Shown piece by piece: positions 9,989 through 19,591 of a stretch of DNA of 64,000 nt. Source of the DNA: an uncultured Lachnospiraceae bacterium (GTDB lineage Bacteria > Bacillota > Clostridia > Lachnospirales > Lachnospiraceae); assembly GCA_947632555.1 (NCBI GenBank), contig CANRPU010000004.1, positions 62,001-126,000 on the forward strand. Direction: 5' to 3'. Positions within the stretch are counted from its first letter, which is position 1, and each line of letters starts with the position of its first letter. Below the pieces are notes generated by a model. It was given only the letters and a program-made list of their open reading frames with translations, made no database searches and was not told where the DNA came from. The position numbers were made by a program, and so were the translations under genes.

Positions 9989-10831
9989 CTATTTGATAGC
10001 TCTACCGTCGCGTCTTCTTACAATCAGCTTATCGGACGCTTTTTTCTTCTTGCGCGTCTTCAAGCCGAGTGCCGGCTTGCCCCAAGGGGTGCTCGGTCCG
10101 GGACGGCCGATACCGGTCTTGCCTTCACCACCGCCGTGAGGATGGTCGTTGGGGTTCATAACGGAACCGCGCACGGTAGGACGGATGCCCATATGGCGCT
10201 TGCGCCCCGCTTTACCGATATTGACAAGGCTGTGTTCCACATTGCCTACAACACCGACGGTCGCTCTGCATACCAGAGGAACCATTCTCATTTCACCGGA
10301 GGGCAGTCTTAAGGTGGCGTACTTGCCTTCCTTGGCCATCAGCTGCGCGCTGTTGCCCGCGGAACGGACCAGCTGGCCGCCCTTTCCGGGATATAACTCA
10401 ATATTGTGTAACTGGGTACCGACAGGGATCTGCATCAAGGGCAGGCAGTTGCCTACTCTTACTTCGGCATGCTCGCCGTTCATGACTTTCATGCCGTCCG
10501 TCAGTCCTTCGGGAGCAAGGATATATGCCTTCTCGCCGTCTTCATAACAGATGAGCGCGATGTTCGCGGTCCTGTTGGGATCGTATTCGATACCAAGTAC
10601 GGTAGCGGGAATGCCGTCCTTGTTTCTCTTAAAATCAACGATTCTGTATTTTCTTCTGGAGCCGCCTCCACGGTGTCTTACCGTGATCTTGCCCTGATTG
10701 TTGCGGCCCGCGTTCTTTTCCAAAGAAACACAGAGGGATTTCTCGGGGGTCTTCTTGGTAATTTCAGAGAAATCCAAACCGGTCATATTTCTTCTGGAAG
10801 GTGTATATGGGTTATATGTCTTGATTCCCAT
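9989..10831 (-). CDS. rplB: 50S ribosomal protein L2
   Basis: L2 is required for subunit association and peptidyl transferase activity. The 280-residue product begins [20 protein letters not shown]. It contains the OB and SH3-like domains and the highly conserved [20 protein letters not shown] segment near the C terminus. It lies between rplW and rpsS. Confidence 0.98.
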   Translation of the reverse strand: MGIKTYNPYTPSRRNMTGLDFSEITKKTPEKSLCVSLEKNAGRNNQGKITVRHRGGGSRRKYRIVDFKRNKDGIPATVLGIEYDPNRTANIALICYEDGEKAYILAPEGLTDGMKVMNGEHAEVRVGNCLPLMQIPVGTQLHNIELYPGKGGQLVRSAGNSAQLMAKEGKYATLRLPSGEMRMVPLVCRATVGVVGNVEHSLVNIGKAGRKRHMGIRPTVRGSVMNPNDHPHGGGEGKTGIGRPGPSTPWGKPALGLKTRKKKKASDKLIVRRRDGRAIK

Positions 10832-10906
10832 TGTTGTATCTCCTTTTCTGTTAGATTCTTTGCGCAGCGGTCAGCCCGCCGCATACTTTAATCCCCGGAT
10901 ACTTCT

Positions 10907-11206
10907 TTATAATCCGGCAAAAATCTCAATATCCTTGCTGTCTGCCGTCAGCTGCACGATCGCCTTCTTGGTCTTTTCGGTACGGCCGACAGTCATGCCG
11001 CGTCTTTTCTTCTTGCCGTCATAGTTCTGGGTATTTACCTTTGCCACCTTGGTTCCCTCGAACATCTTCTCTACAGCTTCCTTGATCTGGATCTTGTTCG
11101 CATCGGGATGTACCAGAAAGGTGTATTTCTTCTCGCCCATACCGGCCATGCTCTTCTCGGTGATAACCGGTTTGAGGATTACGTCATAGTATTTGATGTC
11201 AGCCAT
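10907..11206 (-). CDS. rplW: 50S ribosomal protein L23
   Basis: L23 is the exit-tunnel docking site for trigger factor and SRP. The 99-residue product starts [19 protein letters not shown] and has the [22 protein letters not shown] block. The start overlaps the stop of rplD by one base, so the two are coupled. rplB follows. Confidence 0.96.
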   Translation of the reverse strand: MADIKYYDVILKPVITEKSMAGMGEKKYTFLVHPDANKIQIKEAVEKMFEGTKVAKVNTQNYDGKKKRRGMTVGRTEKTKKAIVQLTADSKDIEIFAGL

Positions 11207-11826
11207 TACGCGTATACCTCCTCAATCTTTGTAACCGCATCCTTTGTCAGAACCAGCTTCGCGGCCTTCATCACGTCGTACACGTTTAAGTTGCCGGTCA
11301 GTATGGTCTGCACCGCAGGAAGGTTTCTCGCGGAAAGAACCACGTTCTGGTCGTTTTCTCCCAGTACCACCAGGCCCTTATCCACATTCAGATTATCCAT
11401 AACGGTCTTAAAGTTCTTGGTCTTGATCTCATCCAGCTTCAGCTCGTCGATGACGATCAGCTTATTGTCGTTTACCTTGCTCGTCAGAGCGGACTTCAGC
11501 GCCGCCCTCTTCTCTTTCTTATTTAACTTGAAAGAGTAATCCCTGGGCACGGGCGCGAATACCATACCGCCGCCCTTCCACTGAGGAGCGCGGGTGGAAC
11601 CCTGTCTTGCGTGGCCCGTTCCCTTCTGCCTCCAGGGCTTTCTTCCGCCGCCGGATACTTCGGAGCGGGTTTTTGCTTTCTGGGTTCCCTGGCGGTTGTT
11701 CGCGAGCTGCTGCACAACTGCCATATGAACCAGATGTTCGTTGATCTCAACACCGAAAATGGCATCGTTTAAGTCGAGTGTTCCGACTTCCTTGCCTTCC
11801 ATATTATAAACAGATACCTTTGCCAT
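11206..11826 (-). CDS. rplD: 50S ribosomal protein L4
   Basis: L4 lines the exit tunnel. In Gammaproteobacteria it represses the S10 operon through its leader RNA. The 206-residue product starts [19 protein letters not shown]. It has the tunnel loop [19 protein letters not shown]. It lies between rplC and rplW. Whether it regulates the leader found upstream of rpsJ here cannot be seen from sequence alone. Confidence 0.97.
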   Translation of the reverse strand: MAKVSVYNMEGKEVGTLDLNDAIFGVEINEHLVHMAVVQQLANNRQGTQKAKTRSEVSGGGRKPWRQKGTGHARQGSTRAPQWKGGGMVFAPVPRDYSFKLNKKEKRAALKSALTSKVNDNKLIVIDELKLDEIKTKNFKTVMDNLNVDKGLVVLGENDQNVVLSARNLPAVQTILTGNLNVYDVMKAAKLVLTKDAVTKIEEVYA

Positions 11827-11870
11827 GTCTGTTTAAATCCTCCTTTCATCTGCGCACCAATGGTTCGCTG

Positions 11871-12554
11871 CTATGCTTCCGCCCTAACGGTTTCTTTGAT
11901 GGTAACCAGTGCCTTTTTAGCGCCGGGAACCGCGCCCTTTACCAGGAGCAGATTCTTCTCGGCATCCACCTTTACCACTTCAAGGTTCTGGACTGTCACC
12001 CTTACGCAGCCCATATGTCCGGGCATGCCTTTTCCCTTGAATACACGGCTGGGGGAGGAGCAGGCGCCGTTGGAACCCTGATGACGATGGAACTTGGAAC
12101 CATGGGCCATGGGGCCTCTGTGCTGTCCGTGCCTTTTGATCGCGCCCTGAAAGCCTTTACCTTTGGAAATGGCGGTCGCGTCTACCTTATCGCCTTCCGC
12201 GAAGATGTCAGCCTTGATCTCCGCGCCGACGGTGTACTCGTCCGCGTTGTCAAACTTAAATTCCCTTACATATTTCTTGGAGCTTACGCCGGCTTTCTTA
12301 AAATGTCCCTGCATAGCTTTGTTAACGCCATGTCTGTGGATCGTTTCCTTTTTGCCGCCGGCATCCTTGTTGACGATCCTGTCTTTCTTGTCCACAAAGC
12401 CGACCTGTACCGCGCTGTACCCGTCATTCTCTACGGTCTTGATCTGCGTAACCGCGCAGGGACCGGCCTGAAGAACGGTGACGGGGATCAGGGTACCGTC
12501 TTCGCTGAAGATTTGAGTCATTCCGACTTTTGTTGCCAAAATCGCTTTTTTCAT
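11871..12554 (-). CDS. rplC: 50S ribosomal protein L3
   Basis: L3 is one of the first proteins bound in large-subunit assembly and reaches the peptidyl transferase centre. The 227-residue product starts [16 protein letters not shown]. It has the conserved [20 protein letters not shown] and [18 protein letters not shown] blocks. It is the second gene of the S10 operon. Confidence 0.97.
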   Translation of the reverse strand: MKKAILATKVGMTQIFSEDGTLIPVTVLQAGPCAVTQIKTVENDGYSAVQVGFVDKKDRIVNKDAGGKKETIHRHGVNKAMQGHFKKAGVSSKKYVREFKFDNADEYTVGAEIKADIFAEGDKVDATAISKGKGFQGAIKRHGQHRGPMAHGSKFHRHQGSNGACSSPSRVFKGKGMPGHMGCVRVTVQNLEVVKVDAEKNLLLVKGAVPGAKKALVTIKETVRAEA

Positions 12555-12631
12555 GTTTTCCTCCTGTTTGTTCTACAGCGGGACGCGCGCCCTTTTCGCG
12601 CCTGCGTCCATACTAGTAGAGGATTGTTGTG

Positions 12632-12952
12632 TTATTTGGTTTTCATTTTGATGTCGATGTAAACACCGGCAGGCATTTCCAGTCTTTGCAGCGCATCCAC
12701 CGTCTTCTGGGTGGGCGCGATAATGTCGATCAGCCTCTTGTGGGTTCTCTGCTCAAACTGCTCACGGGAATCCTTGTACTTGTGAACCGCTCTTAAAATA
12801 GTAACAACCTCTTTCTTGGTGGGAAGAGGTACCGGGCCGCTCACCTGGGAACCGTTCTTCTTAACTGTTTCGATGATTTTTTTGGCAGATGCATCAACCA
12901 GCTGATGGTCATAAGCTTTCAGTGTGATCCTCATTACCTGACTTGTTGCCAT
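12632..12952 (-). CDS. rpsJ: 30S ribosomal protein S10
   Basis: S10 is a 30S head protein and also the NusE antitermination factor. The 106-residue product starts [20 protein letters not shown]. It contains the loop [20 protein letters not shown]. It is the first gene of the operon, preceded by AAGGAGG and by a leader of about 260 bases. Confidence 0.97.
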   Translation of the reverse strand: MATSQVMRITLKAYDHQLVDASAKKIIETVKKNGSQVSGPVPLPTKKEVVTILRAVHKYKDSREQFEQRTHKRLIDIIAPTQKTVDALQRLEMPAGVYIDIKMKTK

Positions 12953-12959
12953 AAAAAAA

Positions 12960-13217
12960 GTCGCCTCCTTTTCGCACTTTTCTTGATAAGTACGACAAGC
13001 GGTGACTGTACACTCTCCCGTGTGTGTCCTGCTTTCAAACGCGTACGCGCTTCGCTTCGTTTCTCACGGTTGTTTCTGCCTTACACAGACCTGATTTTTG
13101 TACAGTGACTTGTCGTCAGTTTCCTAACTTGACATTCGCTCCACGGAAAACCTGCTATCCGGCGTTGCCTTTAGCAGCAACCTCGCGCTTCACAGCTATC
13201 ATGTCACAGCAAATATT
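12960..13217 (-). promoter_or_regulatory. structured leader RNA of the S10 operon
   Basis: The 5' untranslated RNA between the promoter and rpsJ is about 260 bases long with no gene in it. It contains a long-range inverted repeat. The segment at 13099-13115 can pair with 12993-13012 (CGACAAG plus a CACTGTACA-like part, with a small bulge) and would enclose about 90 bases. Those bases include a GCGTACGC palindrome near 13042. Long structured leaders of ribosomal operons often serve autoregulation. The ligand is unknown here; L4 would be the first guess by analogy. Confidence 0.55.
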
Positions 13218-13246
13218 AATATACATGGTATTTTAACGGATTGCAA
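13218..13246 (-). promoter_or_regulatory. S10 operon promoter
   Basis: On the minus strand a -35 box TTGCAA (13241-13246) and a -10 box TATATT (13218-13223) are separated by exactly 17 bases. The promoter points toward rpsJ and is the only strong sigma-A-type promoter visible in the gap after putP. Confidence 0.75.
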
Positions 13247-13299
13247 GCACTTTTTTATAAAAATTGTATTTTTTTAGAAACATCGCGCTTCTCGCGGGC

Positions 13300-13326
13300 A
13301 AAAAGGCCGGGTTATTCCACCCGGCC
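13300..13326 (-). terminator. putP terminator
   Basis: A perfect 8-bp GC stem (GGCCGGGT / ACCCGGCC) with a six-base loop is followed by TTTTT on the minus strand. The hairpin overlaps the last codons and stop of the symporter gene. It separates that gene from the S10 promoter. Confidence 0.85.
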
Positions 13327-14859
13327 CGCCTTTACGTCTTCAAATTCTCTGAGCATCTCCTCACTGGGAGCTTTACCCGTAAGACTCGCTATCACAATGG
13401 CGATAAAGCTGACCGCGAATCCGACCACCAGCGAGTAAAGGCCGGTGGCGCTTCCCAGGGTGGCGCCGTTCACCAGCGGGATATAGTCCCATACGATAAC
13501 GGTCAGAGCGCCGGCCACGATACCCGATACCGCTCCGGCAAAGTTGGTCTTTTTCCAGAACAGGGAAAGCAGTACGATAGGGCCGAACGCCGCGCCGAAT
13601 CCCGCCCACGCGTTGGAAACCAGTCCCATAATGGTATTGTTGGGATTCAGGGCGATGATATACGCCAGTATGGCGATCACAAATACGGTAAAACGGCTGA
13701 TGTTGAGTACCTTTTTGTCATCCGCCTTCTTATCGATCATTCCTTTATAAATATCCTCCGCTACGCTGGAAGCGCTGACCAGCAACTGGGAATCCGCCGT
13801 GGACATGATGGCCGCCAGGATACCGCAGAGGAACAGTCCCGCGATAAAGGGCGCGTTGAGTTCTTCCGTAAATACTTTCTTGATCATTTCGATGAAGATC
13901 TTCTCACTGCCGCTTTCCACCAGGGCCGTCTGCATATAAGCGCGGCCTACCACGCCGATCAGACAGGCGAAGAACAGGGAAAGGGCTACCCAGATGATCG
14001 CTACCGACTTGGATTTTCTCAGTTCCTTCTCATTTTTTACCGCCATAAAGCGCACCAAGATGTGGGGCATTCCAAAGTATCCCAGTCCCCAGCCCAGTCC
14101 GGAAATGATATTGATAAAGTTATTGTTCCCATCTCCCAGCTTAAAGGGATTCACGAAATTGGCCGCGTTGGCCACATTTCCCTCCGCCGCCAGACCGGAA
14201 GCAATGCTCATGCCGTCCTGTCCCATAAAGAAAAGGGCAAAAATGGGAACCGCCAGGATCGCCACCAGCATTAATGTTCCCTGGATAAAGTCCGTGGTGC
14301 ACACCGCCATGAAACCGCCCATGAAGGTATAGACCAGAATAACCACCGCGCCTATGGTAAGGGCGATACGATAATCAATGCCGAACACCGATTCAAAGAG
14401 CTGTCCGCCAGCGGCCAGCGCGGAAGCGCAGTATACCAGGAAAAAGATCACGATGGTAACGGAAGAAACAGCCATCAGTATTTTCTTTTTATCATGAAAC
14501 CTGTTTTCAAAGTAGGCGGGCAGCGTCACCGCGTTGTTGGCGCGGATCGTGTATCTCCGCAGACGGGTGGAGATCACCAGCCAGTTTAAAACGGTCCCCA
14601 CGAACAGACCAATGGCGATCCAGCCGTCACCTCCCACGCCGGAAAGGTAAATGGCTCCGGGCAGTCCCATCAGCAGCCAGCCGCTCATGTCGGAAGCCTG
14701 CGCGGAAAGGGCCGCTACAAAACCTCCCAGCCGCCTTCCTCCCAAAAAGTAATCCTCTGAGTTATTATTGCCCTTCGCGAACCAAGCGCCTACCACGATC
14801 ATCATCAGCAGGTACAGCACAAAGGCCACAATTACCCAGCCTAACGTATTTCCAGTCAT
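13312..14859 (-). CDS. putP: sodium/proline symporter (SSS family)
   Basis: PutP couples proline uptake to sodium entry across the cytoplasmic membrane. The 515-residue length and about thirteen hydrophobic helices fit the solute:sodium symporter family. The N-terminal region (SEDYFLGGRRLGGFVAALSA, SDMSGWLLMGLPGAIYLSG) and the GILAAIMSTADSQLLVSASS segment are typical of the PutP subgroup. An AAAGGAGG site precedes the ATG and a near-consensus promoter lies upstream. It is a monocistronic unit with its own terminator. The substrate is assigned by family resemblance only. Confidence 0.88.
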   Translation of the reverse strand: MTGNTLGWVIVAFVLYLLMMIVVGAWFAKGNNNSEDYFLGGRRLGGFVAALSAQASDMSGWLLMGLPGAIYLSGVGGDGWIAIGLFVGTVLNWLVISTRLRRYTIRANNAVTLPAYFENRFHDKKKILMAVSSVTIVIFFLVYCASALAAGGQLFESVFGIDYRIALTIGAVVILVYTFMGGFMAVCTTDFIQGTLMLVAILAVPIFALFFMGQDGMSIASGLAAEGNVANAANFVNPFKLGDGNNNFINIISGLGWGLGYFGMPHILVRFMAVKNEKELRKSKSVAIIWVALSLFFACLIGVVGRAYMQTALVESGSEKIFIEMIKKVFTEELNAPFIAGLFLCGILAAIMSTADSQLLVSASSVAEDIYKGMIDKKADDKKVLNISRFTVFVIAILAYIIALNPNNTIMGLVSNAWAGFGAAFGPIVLLSLFWKKTNFAGAVSGIVAGALTVIVWDYIPLVNGATLGSATGLYSLVVGFAVSFIAIVIASLTGKAPSEEMLREFEDVKAGRVE

Positions 14860-14895
14860 ATCAATACTTTCCTCCTTTTTACAAATACGTTTCCT

Positions 14896-14924
14896 ATTAT
14901 ATACAAAGCGCCGCGTAAAGTCAA
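14896..14924 (-). promoter_or_regulatory. putP promoter
   Basis: On the minus strand TTGACT (14919-14924) and TATAAT (14896-14901) are 17 bases apart and lie just upstream of the symporter gene. Confidence 0.8.
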
Positions 14925-14982
14925 CAAATTAACGAATTAGCATGACAAAGCGCATGAAAAATATCGGTTTGGGAAATTAAGG

Positions 14983-15037
14983 TTGTCTGACCGGGGTCCT
15001 TAGTGTATAGTATAATCGTGACGTCAATATGACGTCA
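14983..15037 (+). promoter_or_regulatory. promoter and paired palindromes before the methyltransferase
   Basis: On the plus strand TTGTCT (14983-14988) and TATAGT (15006-15011) are 17 bases apart. Just downstream are two copies of the 8-bp palindrome TGACGTCA at 15019-15026 and 15030-15037. They would lie at or just after the transcription start, where an operator could act. The promoter is a reasonable match; the regulatory role of the palindromes is a guess. Confidence 0.5.
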
Positions 15038-15079
15038 GAATATAGAAAGAATATAGAAGGAACAAAAGGAAGCCTGAAT

Positions 15080-15946
15080 ATGTGGATCGCGGACAACTGG
15101 AAAGAATATGAGGTTTTGGACACTTCATCGGGAGAAAAACTGGAACGCTGGGGAGATTATATCCTGGTCAGGCCTGACCCGCAGGTCATCTGGCGCACTC
15201 CCCGCGCCCACGCCGGCTGGAAACACAAAAACGCCCATTACCACCGTAGCAGCAGAGGCGGCGGCGAATGGGAGTTTATTGATCTGCCTCAGGAGTGGGA
15301 CATCCACTACCGCGGCCTTACCTTTCACCTGAAACCCTTTCATTTCAAGCATACCGGCCTCTTTCCCGAACAGGCCGTAAACTGGGACTGGTTTTCGGGA
15401 CTGATCGGGGACGCGGGACGGCCGGTTAAAGTACTGAACCTTTTTGCCTATACCGGCGGAGCCACGCTTGCCGCGGCTGCCGCAGGGGCGCAGGTCACCC
15501 ATGTGGACGCCGCCAAGGGTATGGTTGCCTGGGCCAGGGAAAACGCCGTTTCCTCCGGGCTAGCGGAAAAACCCGTCCGCTGGCTGGTGGATGACTGCGT
15601 CAAATTCGTGGAAAGGGAGATCCGGCGCGGGAACAAATACGACGCCGTCATCATGGACCCGCCCTCCTACGGGCGGGGGCCTAAAGGAGAAACCTGGAAG
15701 ATCGAGGAAAATCTCTGGCCCCTTTTGGAACTGACGGCGCAGCTGCTTTCCCCTTCCCCTCTCTTTTTCCTTATCAATTCCTATACTACCGGCCTCCAGC
15801 CCGGGGTCCTTTCCTATATGCTCCAAAGCGTCCTGCAAAAACGTTTTGGCGGCATTGTACATTCGGATGAGATCGGCCTTCCCGTTTCGGGAACCGGGCT
15901 GATACTGCCCTGCGGCGCTTCCGGACGCTGGCAGCCGGCGGACTGA
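15080..15946 (+). CDS. class I SAM-dependent methyltransferase (RlmI/RlmK-like)
   Basis: The 288-residue protein has a Rossmann methyltransferase domain in its C-terminal two thirds. The SAM-binding motif I is VLNLFAYTGGATLAAAAAGA and a DPPSYGRG motif IV follows, the pattern seen in the RlmI/RlmK family of 23S rRNA cytosine and guanine methyltransferases. No obvious PUA domain is present, and the first 100 residues are a divergent beta-rich region (DYILVRPDPQVIWRTPR). The start was chosen for the AAAGGAAG site; a longer frame begins at 15029. rRNA is the likely substrate by family, not shown. Confidence 0.78.
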   Translation: MWIADNWKEYEVLDTSSGEKLERWGDYILVRPDPQVIWRTPRAHAGWKHKNAHYHRSSRGGGEWEFIDLPQEWDIHYRGLTFHLKPFHFKHTGLFPEQAVNWDWFSGLIGDAGRPVKVLNLFAYTGGATLAAAAAGAQVTHVDAAKGMVAWARENAVSSGLAEKPVRWLVDDCVKFVEREIRRGNKYDAVIMDPPSYGRGPKGETWKIEENLWPLLELTAQLLSPSPLFFLINSYTTGLQPGVLSYMLQSVLQKRFGGIVHSDEIGLPVSGTGLILPCGASGRWQPAD

Positions 15947-15967
15947 ATCATAGACGATCATAAAAAA

Positions 15968-15992
15968 CAGGCGCGGGAAACCCGCGCCTTAC
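15968..15992 (-). terminator. hairpin terminator between converging genes
   Basis: The stem AGGCGCGGG / CCCGCGCCT with a three-base loop is followed on the minus strand by GTTTTTT. It overlaps the stop of the HD-GYP gene. It could also slow transcription from the converging methyltransferase gene, although the plus-strand T run is weak. Confidence 0.8.
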
Positions 15993-17257
15993 GTTTCAAA
16001 AGTTTTAAATCTGGCATAGATGCTCTCATACTGGTTGTTGATCTCGATATAGCGCTCCATCGTCACGTCGCGCTCTTTTTCATAATGCTGGATGATCTGA
16101 TCGAAATTGCTGATGGCCACTCCCACTACCTTAGGACATATTCTGCCTCCGTCGGCGTCCTCCTGCAGGATGCCCTTTATTTTTTCCGGTGGGAATGAAT
16201 CCTTATAGCTGCGCTTGCCATAGAGCGCGCTTAAGATATCCGCTACCGCGATGATCCTTTCCAGCTGGGAAAGATCCTCCCCCCGCAGTCCTCTGGGATA
16301 GCCTGTTCCGTCCAGTTTCTCATGATGCCTTGCCGCCACTTCCACAATTTTGGGATCCATGACCCCCCGCAGGATTTTGTCCGTGATCACCACATGGGCC
16401 TTCATCACCTGCATTTCCTTGTCGGTAAGCCGCCTGGGGGCTTCCAGGATCGCCGTCGGGATCGCCACCTTGCCGATATCGTGCAGGAGCGCTCCATAAT
16501 ACAGCGCCTGCAGGTCCATGGTAGGCACCCGCAAAAGCCGCCCCAGCTCCACCGCGAAGGTTTTGGTGGACATGGTATGGATCACCGTCTGCTGGCTGCG
16601 GAAATCAATGGCGTAGACCAGCATTTCCAAAAAGCCCTTTTTAGTCTTTTCATTCAGGGCCACATGCTCAAACAGTTCCTGCAGCTCTTCTATATATTGA
16701 TTGGTCTTCAGTTTTTCCAGAAAATGGAATCTGGCCTGGGCCTGTTGAAACAGCTCCAGCGCTTTGGCTGAAAATTTAATGTCCGCCTGCTTCACGAAAT
16801 AATCTTTTTCCATGCCCTGGCCGCCCATCCGCATAAAGACGTCCATCTGATCGGCCAGCGTCAGATATTCCGTCACTTTTAGATACTTGCTCTTGATGCG
16901 GGAATGCAGGTAGTAGGGCAGATGATGATACAGTATCAAATCCGCCTTGTCTTCCACGGGGGACAGATATTTCAGGAACAGATAGCCGTAAACCGAATGC
17001 GCCCACACATTGTTGGTTTCATAGTCCGCCACGCCGCTTTTGTTCTTAAATCCGGTCTTGATGATGCCCACATCGTGCAGCATGCCGATCAGCGTATACT
17101 CACCCAGTTCGATATCCGTATAGATGCCTTCCGCCAGCAGCATATTGTAAAATATGTAGGCCGTAATTTCTCCGTGCCGCATGACTTCGTTGTCCATACA
17201 CCCCATGGTTCTGCGTATTACATTGTATATGTCGAGGGTCTTTACCAGTTCCGCCAT
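15989..17257 (-). CDS. HD-GYP domain phosphodiesterase-like protein
   Basis: HD-GYP proteins hydrolyse cyclic di-GMP or related dinucleotides in the cytosol. The 422-residue protein has two HD regions. The first, near residues 25-75, has a LHDVG motif. The second, from about residue 230, has the complete set LLHDIGKVAIP, the HHEKLDGTGYPRGL HD-GYP motif and IIAVADILSALYGKRSYKD. No sensor, receiver or membrane segment is visible. The N-terminal domain looks like a degenerate duplicate and may regulate. With the GGDEF-like gene at 56.5 kb it suggests a cyclic dinucleotide network, though the two are far apart. Confidence 0.87.
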   Translation of the reverse strand: MAELVKTLDIYNVIRRTMGCMDNEVMRHGEITAYIFYNMLLAEGIYTDIELGEYTLIGMLHDVGIIKTGFKNKSGVADYETNNVWAHSVYGYLFLKYLSPVEDKADLILYHHLPYYLHSRIKSKYLKVTEYLTLADQMDVFMRMGGQGMEKDYFVKQADIKFSAKALELFQQAQARFHFLEKLKTNQYIEELQELFEHVALNEKTKKGFLEMLVYAIDFRSQQTVIHTMSTKTFAVELGRLLRVPTMDLQALYYGALLHDIGKVAIPTAILEAPRRLTDKEMQVMKAHVVITDKILRGVMDPKIVEVAARHHEKLDGTGYPRGLRGEDLSQLERIIAVADILSALYGKRSYKDSFPPEKIKGILQEDADGGRICPKVVGVAISNFDQIIQHYEKERDVTMERYIEINNQYESIYARFKTFET

Positions 17258-17416
17258 CTTTTCCTCCGGTGAGATTCCTGTTGTTTATTCGCGATGACCT
17301 TAGTCTATTATAATCTGCCGTTTCCTCTGTTGTCAACGTCAAACATCCGCCAGGATCGCCCCGGCGATGATCCTGCCCGAAACCGGCCGGGGATCTGTAA
17401 ACAACCGGTAAAGAAA

Positions 17417-17449
17417 AGCAGAATGCGGGAAAAGTTCCCCGCATCCTGC
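17417..17449 (-). terminator. terminator of the DUF362 gene
   Basis: A 12-bp stem (GCAGGATGCGGG / CCCGCATTCTGC, one mismatch) with a nine-base loop is followed on the minus strand by TTTTCTTT. It lies 36 bases after the DUF362 stop codon. Confidence 0.85.
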
Positions 17450-17484
17450 TCTAAAACCATACACCGTCCCTTTATCTTCCGCCG

Positions 17485-18351
17485 TTATACCCGGATCAGT
17501 TCATATTCCCTGCTGCCGATACCAAGTGCCGCGGCGGCTTCAATGGTATGGACCCCGTTACGGGATTCCACACGCTCCAGGAAATGCTTCTGTCCGGGAT
17601 CCTCCTTCGCCGCGTAGACCAGATCCAGGCAGGCCTGATCTATGGCAACGGGATCCGTCCCGGCCAGGATCCCGATATCCGCCATGCAGGGATCCTCCGC
17701 TACCGCGCAGCAGTCACAGTCCACGGATATATTTTTCATCACATTGATAAACGCCGTATTCCCTTTGAAGAAATCCATAACGCCCTGCGCGGCATCCGCC
17801 ATGGATTCCAGAAACGCGTCATGATCGGCGGTCCAGATCTGCTCCGGCACGCCTGCCCCGTGAATATAGGCTTTCCCGGCTGAAGAAGCCACACCGATGG
17901 AAAGCTGTTTCAGCGCTCCGCCGTATCCGCCCATGGGATGTCCCTTAAAATGGGAAAGCACCAGCATGGCATCATAGCGCGCCAGATTTTTTCCCACAAA
18001 ATTCTTATGAATACGCCTGCCGCGCGGCAGAGGCATCTCCAGATCCGGCCCCTCAGCGTCCATCAGGTCCACTGTAAAATACTTGTCCCAGCCGTGCTGT
18101 TTTATGGTCTGTAAATGTTTGGGCGTGGTGTCCCTGGAGCCGTCGTAAGCGGTATTGCATTCCACTACGGTTCCCTTTACGTATTCCACTATAGGCTTCC
18201 AGAACTCAGGGCGCAGGAAATTCTGATTGCCCACTTCACCGGAATGCAGCTTTACAGCCACCTTCCCGGTCAGCTCTTTCCCTGTCAGCTTATATAATTC
18301 CACTACCTTTTCGGGAGTGATCTCCCTTGAAAAATAAACTTTGGTCTTCAT
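17485..18351 (-). CDS. DUF362 domain-containing protein
   Basis: The 288-residue product starts MKTKVYFSREITPEKV after a strong AAAGGAGG site. A longer frame upstream would cross the gap before the next gene. It has the DUF362 pattern: VVECNTAYDGSRDTT, then LSHFKGHPMGGYGGALKQLSIG and the C-terminal GTDPVAIDQACLDLVY. A CDCC cluster is visible, but there is no classical 4Fe-4S ferredoxin domain of the kind many DUF362 proteins carry. The molecular function of the family is not established. Confidence 0.82.
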   Translation of the reverse strand: MKTKVYFSREITPEKVVELYKLTGKELTGKVAVKLHSGEVGNQNFLRPEFWKPIVEYVKGTVVECNTAYDGSRDTTPKHLQTIKQHGWDKYFTVDLMDAEGPDLEMPLPRGRRIHKNFVGKNLARYDAMLVLSHFKGHPMGGYGGALKQLSIGVASSAGKAYIHGAGVPEQIWTADHDAFLESMADAAQGVMDFFKGNTAFINVMKNISVDCDCCAVAEDPCMADIGILAGTDPVAIDQACLDLVYAAKEDPGQKHFLERVESRNGVHTIEAAAALGIGSREYELIRV

Positions 18352-18398
18352 TACGCGCCTCCTTTCCTGAATAAAGTCATTATAGCACATTTTCGTTT

Positions 18399-18890
18399 TT
18401 AATTTAAGTACCAAATTCCCAGATTCAGATATCCCGCGAAGGTCACCCATACCAGATACGGAATGAGCAGATACGCAGCGGTTTTGCGGATACAGTAAAA
18501 AACCAGGATATTGACCAGTATCAGGCCCCACAGCAGCGCCAGCCATACAAAAGCGAAAAGATACCATTCCAGTTTAAAGAAAAACACCGGCCAGAAGAAA
18601 TTGACAAACAGCTGCCTGCCGTAAACCATCAGCGCGTAGAACACATTCTGCTTTTCCGCTCCGGAATCCCAGATCAGCCAGGACGCGATCCCCATCAATA
18701 TGTACAAAATCGTCCACACTACCGGAAAAATCCATCCGGGCGGTGAAAAAGGCGGTTTTTTCAACAGGGCGAACGCCTCCATGCCGCCCCCTGATAAAAA
18801 GGCGGAAAGCCCGCCCACAAACAGCGGGATCGCGATGCATTTTACCAGGTCCCATTCTTTGTTTTTCAGTTTGAATCTTCTTATTGACAT
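18399..18890 (-). CDS. tspO: TspO/MBR family protein
   Basis: TspO proteins are small integral membrane proteins that bind porphyrins and related ligands. The 163-residue product has five hydrophobic helices and the signatures KKPPFSPPGWIFPVVWTILY and FAGYLNLGIWYLN. The gene stands alone on the minus strand; it ends 47 bases before the DUF362 start and could share its transcript. Its physiological ligand in an anaerobe is unknown. Confidence 0.88.
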   Translation of the reverse strand: MSIRRFKLKNKEWDLVKCIAIPLFVGGLSAFLSGGGMEAFALLKKPPFSPPGWIFPVVWTILYILMGIASWLIWDSGAEKQNVFYALMVYGRQLFVNFFWPVFFFKLEWYLFAFVWLALLWGLILVNILVFYCIRKTAAYLLIPYLVWVTFAGYLNLGIWYLN

Positions 18891-19078
18891 GTTTTTTACC
18901 GAAAATTTCCAATTATCATTTTTATTTTCTTTAAAGAATATGATATTTTTCCGCCGAGTATGTCAAAAGGAGGTTTTTGGCATTTATATTATTTCTAAAT
19001 AAAACAGTCCGTTCCGGGCAAAATATTTAAGACGCCGTAAGTTTCAAAATTTGAGAATCAAAACGCAGGAGGAAGATT

Positions 19079-19513
19079 ATGGAACAGAACGATACCGTAC
19101 GTTTACTCAAGGAGTGCGACGCCGGCACGAAAATGGCGGTGTCCTCCATCGACGAGGTACTGGACCGGATCCAGGCCGACGATATGAAGCAGATGCTTAC
19201 CAAAATCAAAAAAGACCATGAAAAGCTGGGCAATGAGATCCATTCCCTGCTGATAGAGCATGACAGTGAAGAAAAAGAACCCAATCCCATGGCCAAGAGC
19301 ATGTCCTGGGTAAAAACAAACATGAAGCTGGGTATGGACGAAAGCGATGCCACCGTAGCGGACCTGCTGACCGACGGCTGCAACATGGGTATCAAATCCC
19401 TTTACCGCTATATGAACCAATATCAGGCAGCCGACAGCACCTCCAAAGGGATCTGCAAGAGCCTTGCAGGGATCGAAGAAGAACTTTGCAGGGATCTGCG
19501 AAAATATCTGTAG
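19079..19513 (+). CDS. DUF2383-type helical protein
   Basis: The 144-residue, almost entirely helical protein starts after a GCAGGAGG site. It resembles the DUF2383/PA2169 ferritin-like four-helix family, with a charged first helix pair (LLKECDAGTKMAVSSIDEVL). Proteins of this family are of unknown function. The next gene, on the opposite strand, is also a ferritin-like helical protein (DUF305). Family assignment is by pattern only. Confidence 0.6.
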   Translation: MEQNDTVRLLKECDAGTKMAVSSIDEVLDRIQADDMKQMLTKIKKDHEKLGNEIHSLLIEHDSEEKEPNPMAKSMSWVKTNMKLGMDESDATVADLLTDGCNMGIKSLYRYMNQYQAADSTSKGICKSLAGIEEELCRDLRKYL

Positions 19514-19522
19514 ACAAAGACC

Positions 19523-19557
19523 GCCCCGCCGGGCCCTTCTATCCGGCGGGGCAGTTT
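19523..19557 (+). terminator. terminator of the DUF2383-type gene
   Basis: A perfect 10-bp GC stem (GCCCCGCCGG / CCGGCGGGGC) with a ten-base loop lies ten bases after the stop. The following T run is short (AGTTTCCC), so termination may be incomplete. Confidence 0.65.
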
Positions 19558-19591
19558 CCCATAAAGTTTTCGCGAAGGTTTTAGGAACCGA

